This document shows, piece after piece, positions 26,923-36,121 of a stretch of DNA of 42,500 bases. The position numbers and the translations under genes are program-made. The stretch's first letter is position 1. Each line of letters opens with the position of its first letter. Source of the DNA: Elioraea rosea (lineage in GTDB: Bacteria > Pseudomonadota > Alphaproteobacteria > Acetobacterales > Acetobacteraceae); NCBI RefSeq assembly GCF_007644105.1, contig NZ_VFAC01000027.1, positions 1 through 42,500 on the forward strand, in the 5' to 3' direction. The notes under the pieces were generated by a model that was not told the origin of the DNA, did no database searches, and saw only the letters and a program-made list of their open reading frames with translations.

Positions 26923-27645
26923 TCAGAGCCGGACGGATGCGGCGATGTAATTCACCGAGAGGTCCCGGCTCTCGACCCAGGCGCCGGAGGGAAGCCGCAT
27001 CGTCATCCCCGCCGTCTTCAGCGGCCGGAATCCTGCCGCGCGAAGCTCCCGGCCGAGCTCGGCCGGGGTGACGAAGCGGCGCCAGTCATGCGTGCCGCGC
27101 GGCAGAAGCCGTGCGACGTACTCCGCCCCGATCTTCGCCACGGCGAGGGAGCGGAGGGTGCGGTTGATGGTCGACAGCACCAGCAGCCCGCCCGGGCGCA
27201 GCAGCGTGGCGAGCGAGGCGAGGAAGGCGCCGCGGTCCGCGACGTGCTCGATCACCTCGAGTGCGGTAACGACGTCGAAGGCGAGGCTCTCGTCGGCCAG
27301 GGTCTCGGGTGGGGCGACCCGGTACTCGATCGCGAGGCCGGATGCGGCGGCATGCGCCCTCGCCACCGCAATCGCCTCCGGCGCGGCGTCGATGCCGGTG
27401 ACCGCTGCACCCCTTCGGGCGAACTCCTCCGAGGCGAGGCCCGCGCCGCAGCCTACATCGAGAAGCCTTGCCCCCTGCCAGGGGATGCCCGCCTCCCCGG
27501 CGCACGTGATCGTCCAGGCCGTGCGCAGCGGGTTCATCCGGTGCAGCGGCCGCATCGGACCCGACGGGTCCCACCACCGATCGGCGAGCGCGTCGAACCG
27601 GGCCACCTCGCCCGCCTCGACCGTCGAGCCTGCACCTGCCATCGC
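26923..27645 (-). CDS. ubiG: Ubiquinone biosynthesis O-methyltransferase
   Basis: UbiG performs both O-methylations in ubiquinone synthesis, at the membrane surface. The 240-aa form from ATG 27645 has the family opening VARFDALADRWWDPSGPMRPLH, SAM motif I LLDVGCGAGLASEEFA, and HMVS-like later motifs altered to ALEVIEHVADRGAFL; the end GTHDWRRFVTPAELGREL is diagnostic. The frame is open to 27669 (MGWW start), so the exact start is uncertain. It is divergent from lysC, as in many alphaproteobacteria. Confidence 0.95.
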   Translation of the reverse strand, partial: AMAGAGSTVEAGEVARFDALADRWWDPSGPMRPLHRMNPLRTAWTITCAGEAGIPWQGARLLDVGCGAGLASEEFARRGAAVTGIDAAPEAIAVARAHAAASGLAIEYRVAPPETLADESLAFDVVTALEVIEHVADRGAFLASLATLLRPGGLLVLSTINRTLRSLAVAKIGAEYVARLLPRGTHDWRRFVTPAELGRELRAAGFRPLKTAGMTMRLPSGAWVESRDLSVNYIAASVRL

Positions 27646-27656
27646 CCACCACCCCA

Positions 27657-27685
27657 TTGCCGCCGCCACCGCCGCCCTTTATCTG
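27657..27685 (+). promoter_or_regulatory. Predicted promoter of lysC
   Basis: TTGCCG (27657-27662), 17 bp, TATCTG (27680-27685). Initiation near 27692 would give a leader of about 45 nt before the lysC ATG. Confidence 0.5.
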
Positions 27686-27707
27686 TCGCCGCGTTGGGCG
27701 CAGGCAA
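27679..27707 (-). promoter_or_regulatory. Possible promoter of ubiG
   Basis: Minus strand: TTGCCT (27702-27707), 17 bp, AGATAA (27679-27684). Its -10 coincides with that of the lysC promoter on the other strand, so the two would be used in competition. Confidence 0.35.
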
Positions 27708-27735
27708 CAGCGCCATCCGCATCCGGTGATCCCCG

Positions 27736-28953
27736 ATGGCCCGTCTCGTGATGAAGTTCGGCGGCACCTCCGTCGCCGACCTCGACCGTATCCGCAACGT
27801 CGCCTCCCGCGTGAAGCGCGAGGTCGAGGCCGGCCACGAGGTCGCGGTGGTCGTCTCGGCCATGGCAGGCGTGACGAACCAGCTCGTCGCCTGGTGCCAG
27901 GCGCTCTCGCCCCTGCACGACGCCCGCGAGTACGACGCGGTGGTGGCGACCGGCGAGGAGGTCACCTCGGGGCTGACGGCGATCGCGCTGCAGACCCTCG
28001 GCGTCGATGCCCGTTCCTGGCAGGGCTGGCAGATCCCGGTGATGACCGACGGCGCCCACGGCAAGGCACGCGTCGAGCGCATCGAGGGCGCGGAACTGAT
28101 CCAGCGCATGCAGGCGGGTCAGGTGCCCGTGGTGTGCGGGTTCCAGGGCCTCGGGCCGGACAACAGGGTGACGACGCTCGGGCGCGGCGGGTCCGACCTG
28201 TCGGCCGTCGCGCTTGCCGCGGCGCTCGAGGCCGACCGCTGCGACATCTTCACCGATGTCGATGGCGTCTACACGACCGACCCGCGCATCGTGCCCAAGG
28301 CCCGCAAGCTCGACCGCATCGCCTATGAGGAGATGCTGGAGATGGCGAGCCTTGGCGCGAAGGTGCTGCAGACCCGCTCGGTCGAGCTTGCGATGAAGGA
28401 ACGTGTGCGCGTGCAGGTGCTATCCTCCTTCGAGGACAAGCCCGGCACGCTCGTGGTGGACGAGGACGAGATCGTGGAAAAGGAACTGGTCAGCGGCATC
28501 GCCTATTCCCGCGACGAGGCGAAGGTCACGCTCAGGCACGTGCCCGACCGGCCCGGCGTCGCCGCGGCCGTGTTCGGCTCGCTGGCCGAGGCGCATGTGA
28601 ATGTCGACATGATCGTGCAGAACGTCTCGGCCGAGGGCACGACGGACATGACCTTCACCGTCGGCAAGGCCGACCTTGCCCGCGCCATGGACACGCTCGG
28701 CGGCAAGCGGGAGGCGATCGGCTACGCCGAGGTCACGGCCGATGCCGGGGTGGCGAAGATCTCGGTCGTCGGCATCGGCATGCGAAGCCATGCGGGCGTG
28801 GCCAACACCATGTTCCAGGCCCTCGCGGGCAGGGGCATCAACATCGAGGTGATCACCACCTCCGAGATCAAGATCTCGGTGCTGATCCGCGAGGATGCGA
28901 CCGAGCTCGCCGTGCGCGCCCTGCACGCCGCCTACGGGCTGGACGCATCCTGA
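27736..28953 (+). CDS. lysC: Aspartate kinase
   Basis: Phosphorylates aspartate, the first step to lysine, threonine and methionine and, via diaminopimelate, to peptidoglycan. The 405-aa protein has VMKFGGTSV at residues 5-13, TLGRGGSDLSAVALAAAL, and FTDVDGVYTTDPRIV in the kinase domain, then two ACT domains (about 265-405) for feedback control by lysine and/or threonine. The length fits the monofunctional alpha-type enzyme. ATG 27736 is close to the divergent promoter region. Its stop overlaps the next ATG (TGATG). Confidence 0.97.
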   Translation: MARLVMKFGGTSVADLDRIRNVASRVKREVEAGHEVAVVVSAMAGVTNQLVAWCQALSPLHDAREYDAVVATGEEVTSGLTAIALQTLGVDARSWQGWQIPVMTDGAHGKARVERIEGAELIQRMQAGQVPVVCGFQGLGPDNRVTTLGRGGSDLSAVALAAALEADRCDIFTDVDGVYTTDPRIVPKARKLDRIAYEEMLEMASLGAKVLQTRSVELAMKERVRVQVLSSFEDKPGTLVVDEDEIVEKELVSGIAYSRDEAKVTLRHVPDRPGVAAAVFGSLAEAHVNVDMIVQNVSAEGTTDMTFTVGKADLARAMDTLGGKREAIGYAEVTADAGVAKISVVGIGMRSHAGVANTMFQALAGRGINIEVITTSEIKISVLIREDATELAVRALHAAYGLDAS

Positions 28954-29999
28954 TGGACCGTGCGGAGGCGAGGGCGAGGCTCGACGCGCTCTGGCGGCGG
29001 GGAACGGAGTTTCTCGGCTCGGAGGTCGCCATCATGGGCGGGGCGATGAGCTGGGTGAGCGAGCGGCATCTCGTCTCTGCCATTTCCAACGCCGGCGGCT
29101 TCGGCGTGATCGCCTGCGGCTCGATGGGCCCGGGCCTGCTTGACGCCGAGATCGCGGGCACGAAGGCGCTGACCGCGAAGCCCTTCGGCGTGAACCTGAT
29201 CACCATGCATCCCGAGCTCGAGGCGCTGATCGATGTCTGCCTCGCCCACAAGGTCGGGCACATCGTTCTGGCCGGCGGCCTTCCCCCCGGCACGGCGATC
29301 AGGCGGGTGAAGGATGGCGGGGCGAAGCTGATCTGCTTCACGCCCGCGCTCTCGCTCGGCAAGAAGCTCGTCCGCTCCGGCGCGGACGCGATCGTCATCG
29401 AAGGCTCGGAGGCGGGGGGGCATATCGGACCGGTCAGCCTCACCGTGCTCGCGCAGGAGGTGCTGCCGCATCTGCGTGACGTTCCGGTGTTCGTCGCGGG
29501 CGGCATCGGCCGGGGCGAGGCGATCCTCTCCTATCTCGAGATGGGCGCGGCGGGCGTGCAGCTTGGCACCCGCTTCGTGTGCGCCACCGAATCGATCGCC
29601 CATGCGCGGTTCAAGCAGGCCTTCATCCGCGCCTCGGCGCGCGATGCCCTGCCGACGGTGCAGCTCGACCCGCGCTTCCCCGTCATCCCCGTGCGCGCCC
29701 TGGTCAATCAGGGAACGGATCGGTTCATGGAGCACCAGGCCGAGGTGGTGCGACGCTTCACAGAAGGCGAGCTCACCAAGGAGGCCGCGCAGCTCGACAT
29801 AGAGCATTTCTGGGCCGGTGCGCTCCGCCGCGCGGTGATCGAGGGTGACATCGAGCAGGGCTCGGTGATGGCCGGCCAGAGCGTCGGCCTCGTCACGCGC
29901 GAGCAGCCGACGGCGGAGATCATCGCCGAGCTCGTGGAGCAGGCCGTCGCGGCGATCGCCGGCCGCGGCGCCGAGGCGGCCGCCGCGGCCGCCGACTGA
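28953..29999 (+). CDS. Nitronate monooxygenase family flavoprotein
   Basis: A 348-aa FMN TIM-barrel protein of the nitronate monooxygenase / FabK group. Diagnostic segments: VAIMGGAMSWVSERHLVSAIS near the start, NAGGFGVI, IEGSEAGGHIGP (about 149-160, with H157 the likely catalytic histidine), VFVAGGIGRGEAI and GAAGVQLGTRFVC for phosphate binding. It may oxidise nitronates, act as an enoyl-ACP reductase like FabK, or have another flavin role; sequence alone does not choose. It overlaps the lysC stop and is 10 bp before ptsP, an insertion into the usual lysC-ptsP pair. Confidence 0.88.
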   Translation: MDRAEARARLDALWRRGTEFLGSEVAIMGGAMSWVSERHLVSAISNAGGFGVIACGSMGPGLLDAEIAGTKALTAKPFGVNLITMHPELEALIDVCLAHKVGHIVLAGGLPPGTAIRRVKDGGAKLICFTPALSLGKKLVRSGADAIVIEGSEAGGHIGPVSLTVLAQEVLPHLRDVPVFVAGGIGRGEAILSYLEMGAAGVQLGTRFVCATESIAHARFKQAFIRASARDALPTVQLDPRFPVIPVRALVNQGTDRFMEHQAEVVRRFTEGELTKEAAQLDIEHFWAGALRRAVIEGDIEQGSVMAGQSVGLVTREQPTAEIIAELVEQAVAAIAGRGAEAAAAAAD

Positions 30000-30009
30000 C
30001 GGCCACGTC

Positions 30010-32289
30010 GTGGCCGCCGGCAGCGACCGGGCAGCGCCGCGAAGACTGCTTGGCCGCCTGCGCGTGGTCATGGCCGAGGCGGAGACGCCGCAGGCCCGCT
30101 TCTCCGCGATCGTCCGCATCGTGGCAGCGGAACTGGCCGCGGAGGTCTGCTCGATCTACGTCATGCGGCCAGGCGAGATCCTCGAGCTCTTCGCGACCGA
30201 GGGGCTTCGGCAGGATGCCGTGCACCGCACCCGGCTTCGGGTGGGCGAAGGCATTGTCGGCACGGTCGCGGCGAGCGGCCAGGCCCTGAACCTTCCCGAT
30301 GCGCAGAACCACCCCGCCTTCGCCTATCGCGCCGAGACGGGCGAGGAGGCCTTCGCCTCCATGCTCGCCGTGCCGGTCCTGCGCGGCGGCCAGGTGCTCG
30401 GCGTCATCGCCGTGCAGAACCGCGACGTGCGGCTCTACCACGAGGACGAGGCCGAGGCGCTCGAGACCCTCGCGATGCTTCTCGCCGAGCTCGTCGTAGG
30501 CCTCTCGCGGTCCGGCGGGTCCGAACAGGGCGAGCGGCCACGGGCGCTCAACGTCACCCTGCCGCGGGTCTTCGAGGGGGTGGGGCTGACGCCGGGAATC
30601 GTGCTTGGACCGGTGCTCTGCCATGGCGCGCGGCCCGCTCAAGCGACCGTGCTCGCCGACGACCCCGCCCGCGAGCGTGACCGGCTCGAAGCTGCGATCG
30701 CCGAGATGCATGCCGGGCTCGATGCCCTGGTGACCAAGGGGATCGGCCGCGGCTCCGCCTCGGCCGAGACGCGCGACGTGCTCGAGGCCTACCGGCTGAT
30801 CGCCGCCGATGCCGGCTGGCTCGCGCGCATCCGCGACTCCGTCATCGCCGGGCTGACGGCGGAAGCGGCGGTGGAGCGCGAGCTCGGCGAACTGCGCGCG
30901 CGGATGCGCCGCGTGAGCGACGCCTATCTCCGCGAGCGGCTCGCCGATCTCGAGGATGCGGGGGGCAGGCTGCTCGACCATCTCGCCGGCCGGGTGCAGG
31001 CCGAAGGCGCGGCACCCGGCTTCATCCTTCTCGCGCGCCGCCTCGGCCCGGCCGAGCTCCTCGACTACCACGCGCGCGGCCTCGCCGGGCTCCTGCTCGA
31101 GGAGGGGAGCCCGACCGCGCATGCGACGATCATCGCGCGCGCCCTCGAGGTGCCGCTGCTAGCCGGGGGCCGCGGCGCCGTCGATGCGGCGGAGGCGGGC
31201 GAGGCGGCTGTGCTCGATGCAGAGGAGGGGCGGCTGATTCTCCGCCCAGACAGCGAGATCGTGTACGGCTACGAGGCGGCGATCAGCGCGCGCGCCGTCC
31301 GCCGCGCGGTGCTGGCCGAGAGCGCGCTGCTTCCTCCCCTCACCCGCGACGGCGTGCGCATCAGCGTGATGATGAATGCCGGGCTGCTTGCCGATGTCGG
31401 CCATCTCGCAGGCTCCGGCGCCGACGGGATCGGCCTGTTCCGCACCGAGATCGCCTGGCTCGCCCGTGGCGGGCTGCCCGATGCCGAGGCGGAGGAGCAG
31501 TTCTATGCCCGCGTCGTCGAGGGCGCGGCCGGCCGGCCGGTTCTGTTCCGCACGATCGACCTCGGCGGCGACAAGCTGCTTCCCGGCTTCCCGCATGGCG
31601 AGGAGGAGAACCCGGCACTCGGCTGGCGGTCGCTCCGCATCGGGCTCGACCGGCCGGCCATGCTGCGGCGGCAACTCCGCGCCCTGCTGCGCGCCGCCGC
31701 CGGGGCGAGGACGCTCAGGGTGATGTTCCCGATGGTCACGACCGTCGAGGAGTTCCGCGCTGCGAAGGCGATGCTGCGGGCAGAGACGGCGTCGCTCCGC
31801 CGCGCGGGGCGTGCGCCCGAGCATGTGCTTGCCGGTGCCATGCTCGAGGTGCCGGCGCTGGTGTGGCAGATGCCCGCCCTGCTCGACGAGGCCGATTTCC
31901 TCTCGATCGGCTCGAACGATCTGACCCAGTTCCTGTTCGCAGCGGATCGGGGCAATGCCCGCGTCGCCGGCCGCTACGACTTCCTGTCCGCCCCGATGCT
32001 CGACCTTCTCGCCCATGTCGCCGCGCTCTGCCGGGCTGCGAGTGTACCGGTGAGCCTGTGCGGTGAGGCGGCGTCACGCCCGCTCGAGGCCCTTGCGGTG
32101 CTCGGCGTCGGCATCCGATCCGTGTCGATGCCGGCAGGGGCGGTGCCTGCGGTGAAGGCGATGGTGCGCAGCCTGGATCTGTCGGCCTTCTCGCGCTTCC
32201 TGGCTGGGCTGCGTCGTTCCGCAGCGGGAGGCCACTCGCTGCGCACAGAGATTGCGGCCTGGGCGCGAGATCACGGGATCACTCTCTAG
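30010..32289 (+). CDS. ptsP: PTS-Ntr enzyme I (phosphoenolpyruvate-protein phosphotransferase)
   Basis: EI-Ntr takes phosphate from PEP and passes it to NPr in the regulatory nitrogen PTS of proteobacteria. The 759-aa protein has an N-terminal GAF domain (about 25-165), the PEP-utiliser N-terminal helical domain (about 195-320), the mobile domain with phospho-histidine H371 (EGSPTAHATIIARAL), and the C-terminal TIM barrel with GLFRTEI, RTIDLGGDKLL, SIGSNDLTQF and C684 in LCGEAA. The GAF domain separates it from sugar-PTS EI. GTG 30010 is the start; the ribosome site is weak. Neither NPr nor EIIA-Ntr is encoded here, so partners lie elsewhere. Confidence 0.96.
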   Translation: MAAGSDRAAPRRLLGRLRVVMAEAETPQARFSAIVRIVAAELAAEVCSIYVMRPGEILELFATEGLRQDAVHRTRLRVGEGIVGTVAASGQALNLPDAQNHPAFAYRAETGEEAFASMLAVPVLRGGQVLGVIAVQNRDVRLYHEDEAEALETLAMLLAELVVGLSRSGGSEQGERPRALNVTLPRVFEGVGLTPGIVLGPVLCHGARPAQATVLADDPARERDRLEAAIAEMHAGLDALVTKGIGRGSASAETRDVLEAYRLIAADAGWLARIRDSVIAGLTAEAAVERELGELRARMRRVSDAYLRERLADLEDAGGRLLDHLAGRVQAEGAAPGFILLARRLGPAELLDYHARGLAGLLLEEGSPTAHATIIARALEVPLLAGGRGAVDAAEAGEAAVLDAEEGRLILRPDSEIVYGYEAAISARAVRRAVLAESALLPPLTRDGVRISVMMNAGLLADVGHLAGSGADGIGLFRTEIAWLARGGLPDAEAEEQFYARVVEGAAGRPVLFRTIDLGGDKLLPGFPHGEEENPALGWRSLRIGLDRPAMLRRQLRALLRAAAGARTLRVMFPMVTTVEEFRAAKAMLRAETASLRRAGRAPEHVLAGAMLEVPALVWQMPALLDEADFLSIGSNDLTQFLFAADRGNARVAGRYDFLSAPMLDLLAHVAALCRAASVPVSLCGEAASRPLEALAVLGVGIRSVSMPAGAVPAVKAMVRSLDLSAFSRFLAGLRRSAAGGHSLRTEIAAWARDHGITL

Positions 32290-32290
32290 C

Positions 32291-32315
32291 AGAAGTCGAA
32301 TTAGCTGGGACTTCT
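32291..32315 (+). terminator. Possible terminator after ptsP
   Basis: Two bases after the ptsP stop: AGAAGTC (32291-32297), 11-nt loop, GACTTCT (32309-32315), then a T-rich stretch (TCTATCGATTTTCG). The stem is short and moderately AT-rich, but position and composition suit a terminator. The following 100 bp before rodZ show no good TTG/TAG promoter. Confidence 0.4.
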
Positions 32316-32419
32316 TCTATCGATTTTCGTAACATCTGCACGTTAGGGCTGGAATGTGCCTGCGCTCCCGCGCTAGACGATTGTAGGTCGGGCGGGGTGC
32401 AGGGGGACAACCGGCGCCC

Positions 32420-33598
32420 GTGTGTCATGCCGTGCTGCAGGGATATCGGCAGGTGTTGCAAGACGGAAAGACTGTGGCGGCCGATGGGGCGATGTCCATG
32501 CCGGCAGCCAGCCCCTCCGCGGTCGGTGGCCTGCTCAGGGCAGCGAGGCAGCGTCATGGACTGTCGGTCCAGGACGTGGCGGTCGCTCTCCGCATCCGCA
32601 GGCCCTATCTCGACGCGATCGAGGATGGCCGGGTTTCGGCCCTGCCGGCGCCGGCCTACGCGATCGGCTTCGTCAAGACCTACGCCGCCGCGCTCGGCCT
32701 CGACCAGGAGGAGATCGCCCGGCGCTGGCGCGACGAGACGGGCAATGCCGCAGCGCGCCGGCCCGAGCTCTCCTTTCCCGCCCCTGTGCCGGAGCGGGGC
32801 ATTCCCGCCGGTGCGCTGATCGTCGTGGGCGTCATCCTCGCCGCAGGCATCTATGGCGGCTGGTACTACCTTTCCGGAACGGGCCAGCGTGTGGCCGACA
32901 TCGTGCCGCCTCTGCCTGAGCGCCTGGCGAGGATCGACACCGCGCCGGCCCCGCAAGCAAGCCCCCAGCAGGCACCGGCACCCCTGACGCAGACCGGCCC
33001 GGTCGCCGCCCTGCCGGGTCTCGCACCCTCCGCGCCACCCTCCCAGCCCGCTCCTGTTGTGGCGCCTTCCTTTGGCGAGGCTTCGTCCGGGCAGCAGGCC
33101 ACCGTCCCGCTGGCGCCGATGCCCGAACCGCCGCGCGTGATGCTGCCGCCCACCGGGGCCTGGCCCACCGGCCCCGCGGTCACGCCCGAGAGCCTTCTCC
33201 CACCCCGGCCGGCCACGCCGAACCCCACGAGCGCGAACGCAGCGACCGTCGCTACCGCCCCGGCGGCCCCGCCTGCCGAGCCGCCACCTCCGCCCGCCCA
33301 GAGCTTCGGCGGAAGCGACGACAGCCGCGTCGTCCTCCGCGCCCGCGCGGACAGCTGGATCCAGGTGCGCGAGCGCTCCGGCGGCACCGTCCTGTTCAAC
33401 CGCGTCCTCCGCCCGGGCGAGACCTATCGCGTGCCGATGCGCTCGGGCCTCCTGCTGACGACAGGCAATGCCGGCGGCCTTGAGGTGGTGCTCGACGGCG
33501 ACGCGCTGCCGACGCTGGGGCAGCAGGGCGTCGTCCGACGCGACCTGCCACTGGAGCCCGAGGCGCTCCGCCAGGCCGTCGCCGCGCTGCCGCGCTGA
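32420..33598 (+). CDS. RodZ-like helix-turn-helix membrane protein
   Basis: RodZ links MreB filaments to the cell-wall machinery in rod-shaped cells. The product has the RodZ layout: HTH_25-like N-terminal domain (about 34-105, VGGLLRAARQRHGLSVQDVA and AYAIGFVKTYAAALGL), one transmembrane helix (about 128-150), a long Pro/Ala-rich periplasmic linker (about 170-300) and a C-terminal DUF4115 beta domain (VVLRARADSWIQVRERSGG). Start is uncertain: GTG 32420 gives 392 aa, but GTG 32474 or ATG 32492 would begin nearer the conserved HTH; none has a clear ribosome site. It precedes ispG and hisS, as is common among alphaproteobacteria. Confidence 0.88.
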   Translation: MCHAVLQGYRQVLQDGKTVAADGAMSMPAASPSAVGGLLRAARQRHGLSVQDVAVALRIRRPYLDAIEDGRVSALPAPAYAIGFVKTYAAALGLDQEEIARRWRDETGNAAARRPELSFPAPVPERGIPAGALIVVGVILAAGIYGGWYYLSGTGQRVADIVPPLPERLARIDTAPAPQASPQQAPAPLTQTGPVAALPGLAPSAPPSQPAPVVAPSFGEASSGQQATVPLAPMPEPPRVMLPPTGAWPTGPAVTPESLLPPRPATPNPTSANAATVATAPAAPPAEPPPPPAQSFGGSDDSRVVLRARADSWIQVRERSGGTVLFNRVLRPGETYRVPMRSGLLLTTGNAGGLEVVLDGDALPTLGQQGVVRRDLPLEPEALRQAVAALPR

Positions 33599-33674
33599 GG
33601 GGCCTTCACCGTCCCGCGCTGGATAAACCGGCGCCGCCGCGCCATTCTTCGCGTGCACGGGAGAGGATGGCCTG

Positions 33675-34796
33675 ATGTCGTATCGCCCCTATCAGCACAT
33701 TGAGCGGCGCAAGAGCCGGCAGATCCATGTCGGCGGCGTCGCCGTGGGCGGCGATGCGCCGATCTCCGTGCAGACCATGACCAACACGCCGACGACGGAC
33801 GTCGAGGCCACGATCGCGCAGATCCGCCGCGCCGAGATCGCCGGCGTCGACATCGTGCGGGTCTCGGTGCCGGACGAGGAGAGCACGGCGGCACTCGCGA
33901 AGATCGTGCCCGAGGTGGGCGTGCCGATCGTCGCCGACATCCACTTCCACTACCGCCGCGCCATCGAGGCGGCCAAGGCGGGTGCGGCCTGCCTTCGCAT
34001 CAACCCGGGCAATATCGGCTCGGCCGAGCGCGTGAAGGAGGTCATCCGCGCGGCACGGGACCATGGCTGCTCCATCCGCATCGGCGTGAACGCGGGCTCG
34101 CTCGAGAAGCACCTGCTCGAGAAGTACGGCGAGCCAAACCCCGAGGCGCTGGTGGAAAGCGCGCTCTGGCACGCGGCGCACCTGCAGGAGCACGATTTCC
34201 ACGAGTTCAAGATCTCGGTGAAGGCCTCCGACGTCTTCCTCGCCGTCGCCGCCTACCAGCAGCTCGCGGAGGCGTGCGACCACCCGCTGCATCTCGGCAT
34301 CACCGAGGCCGGCTCGCGCCGGACCGGCACGGTGAAGTCGGCCATCGGCATCGGCTCGCTTCTCTGGGCGGGCATCGGCGACACGATCCGCGTCTCCCTG
34401 TCGGACGAGCCCGAGGAGGAGGTGCGTGTCGGCTGGGAGATCCTGAAGGGGCTTCACCTGCGGCACCGGGGCGTGAAGATCATCTCCTGCCCCTCCTGCG
34501 CCAGGCAGGGCTTCGACGTGATCCGCACCGTCGAGGCGCTGGAGAAGCGGCTCGAGCACATCCAGGTGCCGATCTCGCTCTCCATCATCGGCTGCGTCGT
34601 GAACGGCCCGGGCGAGGCGCTGCTGACCGATCTCGGGCTGACGGGGGGCGGCGCGGGTCGCCACATGGTCTACGCCGCGGGGCGGACGGACCATACGATC
34701 GGCACCGAGGAGATGGTCGAGCACATCGTCTCCCTCGTCGAGGCCAAGGCGGCGGCGCTCAAGGCCAAGGCGGCGGTTCCGAAGGCCGCCGAGTAG
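33675..34796 (+). CDS. ispG: 4-hydroxy-3-methylbut-2-en-1-yl diphosphate synthase
   Basis: IspG (GcpE) carries out the penultimate step of the MEP isoprenoid pathway using a [4Fe-4S] cluster. In this 373-aa protein the cluster cysteines are C272 and C275 (ISCPSCARQ) and C307 ([11 protein letters not shown]), with E314 the probable fourth ligand. The TIM-barrel part contains [12 protein letters not shown] and [11 protein letters not shown] 33675 follows AGAGGA. A short GC hairpin (33630-33643) followed by ATTCTTC lies between rodZ and ispG and may reduce read-through. Confidence 0.97.
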   Translation: MSYRPYQHIERRKSRQIHVGGVAVGGDAPISVQTMTNTPTTDVEATIAQIRRAEIAGVDIVRVSVPDEESTAALAKIVPEVGVPIVADIHFHYRRAIEAAKAGAACLRINPGNIGSAERVKEVIRAARDHGCSIRIGVNAGSLEKHLLEKYGEPNPEALVESALWHAAHLQEHDFHEFKISVKASDVFLAVAAYQQLAEACDHPLHLGITEAGSRRTGTVKSAIGIGSLLWAGIGDTIRVSLSDEPEEEVRVGWEILKGLHLRHRGVKIISCPSCARQGFDVIRTVEALEKRLEHIQVPISLSIIGCVVNGPGEALLTDLGLTGGGAGRHMVYAAGRTDHTIGTEEMVEHIVSLVEAKAAALKAKAAVPKAAE

Positions 34797-34815
34797 GCCC
34801 CTCCGCCCTGCGCCC

Positions 34816-34860
34816 TTGACAGGCAGCGCGCGAGGCTGCCCTTGGCGCATCCGATGCGCC
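34816..34860 (+). promoter_or_regulatory. hisS upstream region with -35-like box and two inverted repeats
   Basis: TTGACA (34816-34821) is a perfect -35 box, but no good -10 follows at 16-18 bp. Directly after it are GGCAGC (34822-34827), 7 bp, GCTGCC (34835-34840), and then a 17-bp palindrome, GGCGCATC C GATGCGCC (34844-34860), ending 22 bp before hisS. The first repeat could be an ispG terminator stem; the second has too tight a centre for a hairpin and looks more like a protein site. Confidence 0.4.
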
Positions 34861-34882
34861 GTTCGATTGGACCAGTGGACCC

Positions 34883-36121
34883 GTGACAGCACTTCAGCCC
34901 GTGCGCGGCATGCGCGACCTCATCGGCGAGGACGCCCGCCGCCACCGCCACGTGATCGAGACCGCCCGCCGTGTTGCCGACCTCTGGGGCTTCGATGCCT
35001 GGGAGACGCCGGTGCTCGAGGACACGCGCGTGTTCTCCCGCACGCTGGGCGATACGTCCGACGTCGTCACCAAGGAGATGTACTCCTTCGAGGACAGGGG
35101 CGGGGACAGTGTGACGCTGCGGCCTGAGAACACCGCCGGCGTCTGCCGCGCGCTCGTCTCCAACGGGCTGACGCAGAGCCTGCCGCAGAAGGTGTTCTAC
35201 GCCGGCCCGATGTTCCGCTACGAGCGGCCGCAAAAGGGCAGGTACCGCCAGTTCCACCAGATCGGTATCGAAACGCTCGGCGCGGCCGAGCCGCTTGCCG
35301 ATGCAGAGGTGATCGCCTGCGGCTTCGAGATCCTCACCGCCCTGGGCGTCGCTGAGGGAACGGTGCTCGAGGTCAACACGCTCGGCGACGCCGAGAGCCG
35401 GGCCGCCTACCGTGCCGCGCTCGTGTCGTTCCTGAGGCAGCATGAGGCGTCGCTGTCGGAGGAGAGCCGCGAGCGCCTCGCGCGCAACCCCCTCCGCGTA
35501 CTCGACAGCAAGGACGCGAAGGACCGCGCGATCGTCGCCGACGCGCCCGACATCTTCGCGCACCTGACCGATGCCGCACGCGCGCACTGGGAGGGGGTGC
35601 TCGCAGCGCTCGACGCCTTCGGCGTTCCCCACCGCGTCAATCCGCGCATCGTGCGCGGGCTCGACTACTACAGCCACACCGCCTTCGAGTTCGTGACCGA
35701 CCGGCTCGGCGCGCAGGGCACCGTGATGGCAGGCGGGCGGTATGACGGGCTTGTCGAGGAGATGGGCGGACCGCCGACGCCGTCCGTCGGTTGGGCCGCC
35801 GGCATCGAGCGTCTTGCGATGCTTCTCGCCGAGGCGCCGCCCGCGCCGTCGCCCGTCGCCGTCATCCCCGTCGGCGAGGCGGCCGAGAAGGTGGCGCTGT
35901 CGGTGATGACGACGCTTCGCCGCGCCGGGGTGCGCGCCGAGATGGCATTCCGCGGCAACCTCAAGCGGCGGATGGAACGGGCGAACAAGACCGGCGCGCG
36001 GACCGCCGTCATTCTCGGAGAGGCCGAGCTCGCCGCAGGCACCGCGCAGGTGAAGGACCTCCGCTCGGGCGCGCAGGAGGCGGTGCCGCTCGAGGCGCTC
36101 GCCGCGCGGTTGGGGGGATGA
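34883..36121 (+). CDS. hisS: Histidine-tRNA ligase
   Basis: A class II aminoacyl-tRNA synthetase charging tRNA-His. The 412-aa protein starts [19 protein letters not shown], the typical HisRS opening. Motif 2 appears in [19 protein letters not shown], the two histidine-specific regions in [14 protein letters not shown] and [11 protein letters not shown], and motif 3 in [15 protein letters not shown]. The C-terminal anticodon-binding domain follows. The start is GTG 34883 with a weak ribosome site. Stop overlaps prfA (ATGA). Confidence 0.97.
   Translation: MTALQPVRGMRDLIGEDARRHRHVIETARRVADLWGFDAWETPVLEDTRVFSRTLGDTSDVVTKEMYSFEDRGGDSVTLRPENTAGVCRALVSNGLTQSLPQKVFYAGPMFRYERPQKGRYRQFHQIGIETLGAAEPLADAEVIACGFEILTALGVAEGTVLEVNTLGDAESRAAYRAALVSFLRQHEASLSEESRERLARNPLRVLDSKDAKDRAIVADAPDIFAHLTDAARAHWEGVLAALDAFGVPHRVNPRIVRGLDYYSHTAFEFVTDRLGAQGTVMAGGRYDGLVEEMGGPPTPSVGWAAGIERLAMLLAEAPPAPSPVAVIPVGEAAEKVALSVMTTLRRAGVRAEMAFRGNLKRRMERANKTGARTAVILGEAELAAGTAQVKDLRSGAQEAVPLEALAARLGG

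Noticed and set aside
26840-26950. Short plus-strand frame (36 codons) in the kinase-ubiG gap
   Set aside because: No ribosome site, overlaps the palindrome and the ubiG 3' end, and its residues show no structure.
28390-28953. Internal lysC start giving a separate beta subunit
   Set aside because: No in-frame start with a convincing ribosome site was seen before the ACT domains, so I do not call it.
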